Part shown: positions 61,714 through 64,000 of the stretch, piece by piece
Numbering within the stretch: position 1 is the first letter of the stretch
Layout: each line of letters begins with the position of its first letter
Assembly: GCF_016908145.1 (NCBI RefSeq)
Contig: NZ_JAFBDI010000008.1
Location: 1-64,000, forward strand
Source: Marinitoga litoralis
Lineage (GTDB): Bacteria > Thermotogota > Thermotogae > Petrotogales > Petrotogaceae
Reading direction: 5' to 3'
DNA length: 64,000 bases
Position numbers and translations under genes: made by a program
The notes under the pieces: generated by a model
What the model was told of the DNA's origin: nothing
What the model saw: the letters and a program-made list of their open reading frames with translations, nothing else
The model's database searches: none

Positions 61714-61742
61714 TAAATAGGGCATTTTGCCCTATTTATTAT
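61712..61742. terminator. Bidirectional terminator between the chemoreceptor and AsnRS-like gene
   Basis: AATAAATAGGGC (61712-61723) pairs with GCCCTATTTATT (61729-61740) around ATTTT. The A/T-rich stem ends provide T-rich tails in both directions. Confidence 0.8.
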
Positions 61743-61753
61743 TATATGGTATT

Positions 61754-62707
61754 TTATATAGAATGTTTTCCTGGAGTTTTAGCAAATAAACGAGTATTTT
61801 CTACATGATCTAATCCTAGTATCCATCTAGTAAATCTTTCCACACCAATTCCGCAACCAGCAGAATGTTTTAATAATCCAGCTTTAGCAACTTTTAAATA
61901 TTCTTCAAATTCTTCAGGTGGAGTATTTTTTAATTTCATCCTTTTTATTATTTGTTCGTATTCATGTTCTCTTTCACCACCGGAAATAGCTTCTTCAAAA
62001 CCCTCTGGATATATTAAATCGAAATCAAGCAAAACTTCAGGTCTTTCTGGGTCTTGTTTGTCATAAAATTCCCTTTCCATTAAAGGAATATCTATCATCC
62101 AAAATGGTTCATCAACATCTAAAGAAGCTTTTTTTTCGTAATCATCACCATATTTCTCTTTTAATTCTTTTACAGTATATCTTTTAAATGGTTTTGAAGG
62201 AGTTTTTAATGTAGGATGATACTTTTCTATAATATCAGGATATTTTTCTTTAATTTTTTCAACGGTATAAATTATAGCATCTTCCATAACATCAAATACC
62301 TCTTCTCTTGAAGCTTCTAGCATTTCCATATCAATTTGTACAAAATCAAATAAATGTCTTCCGGTATTCATTTTATCCTCTGTTTCTAATCTAACATTAG
62401 GAGATACAATATAAATTTTTTTATGAACCAATACGGCTACTTGCTTATGTAATATCATAGATTTTGTAACAGAATACTTTTGTCCATAGTATTCAAATTC
62501 AGTTCCAAAATGTGGATGATTCAATGGATCAGTAATTGGTGAAACGGTAACTGGTAGCAATTCAACAAAGCCCTTTTCATCTAATACTTTTCTAATGCTT
62601 CTTAATATTTCTGCTTGAACAATAGTTGCCTCTTTATAAACTGGGTTTTCCAAATACTCTTTAACTAATTCTACAGTATCAACTTTTCTACTTTCTACAG
62701 ATTTCAT
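61754..62707 (-). CDS. AsnRS-like class II core protein, probable asparagine synthetase (AS-AR type)
   Basis: A 317-residue protein that resembles the catalytic core of AsnRS/AspRS but has no anticodon-binding OB domain. Motif 2 is in NVRLETEDKMNTGRHLFDFVQIDME (about residues 118-142) and motif 3 in GIGVERFTRWILGLDHV near the C-terminus. In archaea such an AsnRS paralogue (AS-AR, studied in Pyrococcus abyssi) makes free asparagine from aspartate and ammonia. A leader peptide with eight Asn codons and an attenuator immediately upstream supports that role. ATG at 62707 follows GGGAGAGGG; the earlier in-frame TTG lies inside this site. A true AsnRS is encoded at 31445-32743. Confidence 0.82.
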   Translation of the reverse strand: MKSVESRKVDTVELVKEYLENPVYKEATIVQAEILRSIRKVLDEKGFVELLPVTVSPITDPLNHPHFGTEFEYYGQKYSVTKSMILHKQVAVLVHKKIYIVSPNVRLETEDKMNTGRHLFDFVQIDMEMLEASREEVFDVMEDAIIYTVEKIKEKYPDIIEKYHPTLKTPSKPFKRYTVKELKEKYGDDYEKKASLDVDEPFWMIDIPLMEREFYDKQDPERPEVLLDFDLIYPEGFEEAISGGEREHEYEQIIKRMKLKNTPPEEFEEYLKVAKAGLLKHSAGCGIGVERFTRWILGLDHVENTRLFAKTPGKHSI

Positions 62708-62785
62708 AATACCCTCTCCCTTCAAAAATATTAAAATAATAATCTCTCCCTCTCCGAAAATAATATTTTTTTAATTATAAGATAA

Positions 62786-62864
62786 TAAAAAAACCGGCGC
62801 TGAAATAAAATCCAGCGCCGGTGTAATTATAAACGACAAATTACCTCGCGTTACACCAACGCTG
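62786..62864 (-). promoter_or_regulatory. Asparagine attenuator: competing antiterminator and terminator
   Basis: On the minus strand the terminator pairs ACCGGCGCTG (62822-62813) with CAGCGCCGGT (62802-62793), then a T-run to about 62787. The antiterminator pairs CAGCGTTGGTGT (62864-62853) with ACACCGGCGCTG (62824-62813): 12 consecutive pairs, two of them G-T. A third hairpin, GCGTT/AACGC, can sequester the antiterminator strand. A ribosome stalled in the Asn codons leaves the antiterminator strand free; a ribosome at the leader stop covers it and the terminator forms. About 80 nt separate the terminator from the gene. Confidence 0.85.
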
Positions 62865-62927
62865 TATGTTATTATTATTATTATTATTATTTAAATTTTC
62901 AATTTTTATGAATTTTATATTTAACAT
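62841..62927 (-). CDS. Leader peptide with eight consecutive Asn codons
   Basis: A 28-residue frame: ATG at 62927-62925 with Shine-Dalgarno AGGTGG, then residues 13-20 are eight Asn in a row (seven AAT and one AAC), followed by IQRWCNAR and TAA at 62843. Outwardly the run looks like an ATT microsatellite, but reading frame, ribosome binding site, a consensus promoter upstream and an attenuator downstream show a control peptide that senses charged tRNA-Asn. It ends in Ala-Arg-stop like the leader at 43530-43658. Confidence 0.88.
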   Translation of the reverse strand: MLNIKFIKIENLNNNNNNNNIQRWCNAR

Positions 62928-62956
62928 ATGTAACACCACCTAAATATTTTTTTCTT

Positions 62957-62985
62957 ATTATACAACAAAATGAATATATTGTCAA
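62957..62985 (-). promoter_or_regulatory. Consensus sigma-70 promoter of the asparagine leader
   Basis: TTGACA (62985-62980) and TATAAT (62962-62957) are both perfect consensus hexamers with a 17-bp spacer. The start site would be near 62950, about 23 nt before the leader ATG. The -35 overlaps the stop codon of mutL. Confidence 0.85.
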
Positions 62986-64000
62986 GTGCGTTCAAAAAAA
63001 TCATCCAATTTTTTTAATGGTAATTCCATTGAAATTGGCCTTCCATGAGGACAAGTAAGAATATTATATTCAAAAATCTTTTTTATTAGAGTTTCCAAAC
63101 CTACAGGTGAATCTCCGGTTTTAACGGCAGCTCTACAGGACATTGTAGCAATTGCATTATCAAAAACCTTTTCGGGTGATTCAATTCCTTCAAGCCTTAA
63201 TTCATCTAATATTTCTATAATAGTACTTTGTGGATCTATTATTTTTATATTTGAAGGTGTACCAATAACATAATATTCATTATTGTTTTTTTCAATTTCA
63301 AATCCTAAGTTTCTTATTTTACTTATATTATTTTCTAAAATTTCTTTTCTAGAATTATCAATATTTAATTTTATAGGCAACATCATCATTTGTGTTGTAA
63401 TATTACCATTTTCAAAAAATTCTTTTTTTAAATCTTCATATATAATTCTTTCATGTGCTGCATGAAAATCAATGAATTGAATAGAATCTTCTAATTCAAT
63501 TACAATATATCTATTAGCAACTAATCCCAAAACATTATAATTGTTTTTTTCAAATTTTTCTTCCTTTTTCATTTCTGGTTTAATATTTAATTTATCAATG
63601 TTTAATTTATTAATAGTAGATTGATTTAAAGAATGAGAATTTATTTGATGATTGTTATAACGATTATTTGAATATTCATTAGGCTTGTGTTCTTTTTTCT
63701 TTATGATAAAAGTATCTTCAGACGATTTGTTTGGAGCATTATAGATTTCATTATTTTCTGATATAGTATTAACTTCTTCTAATTTAATAGTATCAGATTT
63801 TTCATAAATATTATTAGAGGCATTATTGTCACTGCTAATTGTCATTTTAAATTTTGTACTATTAATTAAGGTTTCTCTAATAATCCTCTTAAACTTATTG
63901 TATATTATCCTAGATTCAGATATTTTTACCTCTAATTTTTGCGGATGAACATTAACATCTACTTCCTTTGGATCTATATCAAAAAATATAATACCATACG
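62982..64000 (-). CDS. mutL: DNA mismatch repair protein MutL, C-terminal part (5' end outside window)
   Basis: The last 339 residues of MutL. At the truncated edge the N-terminal ATPase part ends with FDIDPKEVDVNVHPQKLEV, the classic MutL segment; a low-complexity Asn/Lys/Ser linker follows. The dimerisation/endonuclease domain follows, with DFHAAHERIIYE (variant of DQHAxxExxxxE), SCRAAVKTGDSP and CPHGRPISM. The nicking endonuclease motif is therefore probably active despite F for Q. The frame extends without a break from 64000 to the stop at 62982; the ATG at 63845 is internal. Confidence 0.94.
   Translation of the reverse strand, partial: YGIIFFDIDPKEVDVNVHPQKLEVKISESRIIYNKFKRIIRETLINSTKFKMTISSDNNASNNIYEKSDTIKLEEVNTISENNEIYNAPNKSSEDTFIIKKKEHKPNEYSNNRYNNHQINSHSLNQSTINKLNIDKLNIKPEMKKEEKFEKNNYNVLGLVANRYIVIELEDSIQFIDFHAAHERIIYEDLKKEFFENGNITTQMMMLPIKLNIDNSRKEILENNISKIRNLGFEIEKNNNEYYVIGTPSNIKIIDPQSTIIEILDELRLEGIESPEKVFDNAIATMSCRAAVKTGDSPVGLETLIKKIFEYNILTCPHGRPISMELPLKKLDDFFERT

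Noticed and set aside
62870-62890. ATT/AAT trinucleotide microsatellite
   Set aside because: Read on the minus strand in the frame set by a ribosome binding site and ATG, it is a run of Asn codons in a leader peptide followed by an attenuator, so it is reported as such and not as a simple repeat.
1-64000. tRNA, rRNA, insertion sequences or prophage genes
   Set aside because: I found no tRNA-like cloverleaf with conserved T-loop, no rRNA segments, and no transposase or integrase motifs in any reading frame.

Overview
The window is an AT-rich bacterial chromosome segment, apparently from a member of the Thermotogota close to Marinitoga, Petrotoga or Geotoga. The reasons are the very low G+C, strongly A-ending codon use, the ruvB-yggS-yggT-nadK-phoU gene order, glycoside hydrolases of families 13 and 57, flagellin and chemoreceptors, and an envelope protein with an LPS-assembly-like part. 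The genus is inferred; no rRNA or tRNA gene is visible to fix it. Genes are dense and mostly in short operons, and convergent genes usually share a bidirectional terminator.

Layout. 1-1.65 kb: a minus-strand run of small unrecognised genes behind a promoter whose spacer is a T17 tract. 1.9-7 kb: a PatB/MalY aminotransferase, an oleate hydratase, a frameshifted TetR regulator, and a CPBP membrane protease with a small exported protein, behind a second promoter with a poly-T spacer. 7-12.4 kb: an ornithine fermentation operon (ord-ortA-ortB-oraS-oraE) with four 10-bp repeats just upstream of its promoter. 12.6-19.2 kb: a diguanylate cyclase, then an operon of a molybdenum hydroxylase subunit, a PLP enzyme and an 8-oxoguanine-deaminase-like amidohydrolase. 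19.4-21.3 kb: a GH13 enzyme and RidA. 21.3-29 kb: the conserved operon ruvB-yggS-yggT-nadK-phoU, a giant LptF/G-LptD fusion, and a family 4 uracil-DNA glycosylase. 29-33.7 kb: a sugar-phosphate kinase, a MATE pump, AsnRS and an ADP-ribosylglycohydrolase-like protein. 33.8-41 kb: a GT4 glycosyltransferase, a sugar ABC transporter, an RpiR regulator and a GH13_18 phosphorylase, plausibly a glucosylglycerate-type glycoside system. 41-46.9 kb: an acyltransferase, a GltS-type symporter, an aromatic amino-acid ABC transporter and a NUDIX hydrolase. 46.9-52.8 kb: a DMT transporter, a DUF362 ferredoxin-like protein and a GH57 lipoprotein. 53-61.7 kb: panC, two chemoreceptors, CheW, flagellin and a repeat lipoprotein. 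61.7-64 kb: an AsnRS-like asparagine synthetase candidate and the end of mutL.

The most striking result is a pair of leader-peptide transcription attenuators that do not appear as long ORFs. One lies before the AsnRS-like gene: a 28-residue leader with eight consecutive Asn codons, a consensus promoter, a 12-bp antiterminator and an intrinsic terminator. The other lies before the ABC transporter: a 42-residue leader with Tyr-Tyr-Tyr-Trp-Tyr and mutually exclusive antiterminator and terminator stems. Each predicts what its downstream gene does: asparagine synthesis and tyrosine/tryptophan uptake. Also notable are the inner-membrane-permease/LptD fusion, the two poly-T promoter spacers, and a degenerate chemoreceptor with its own CheW.
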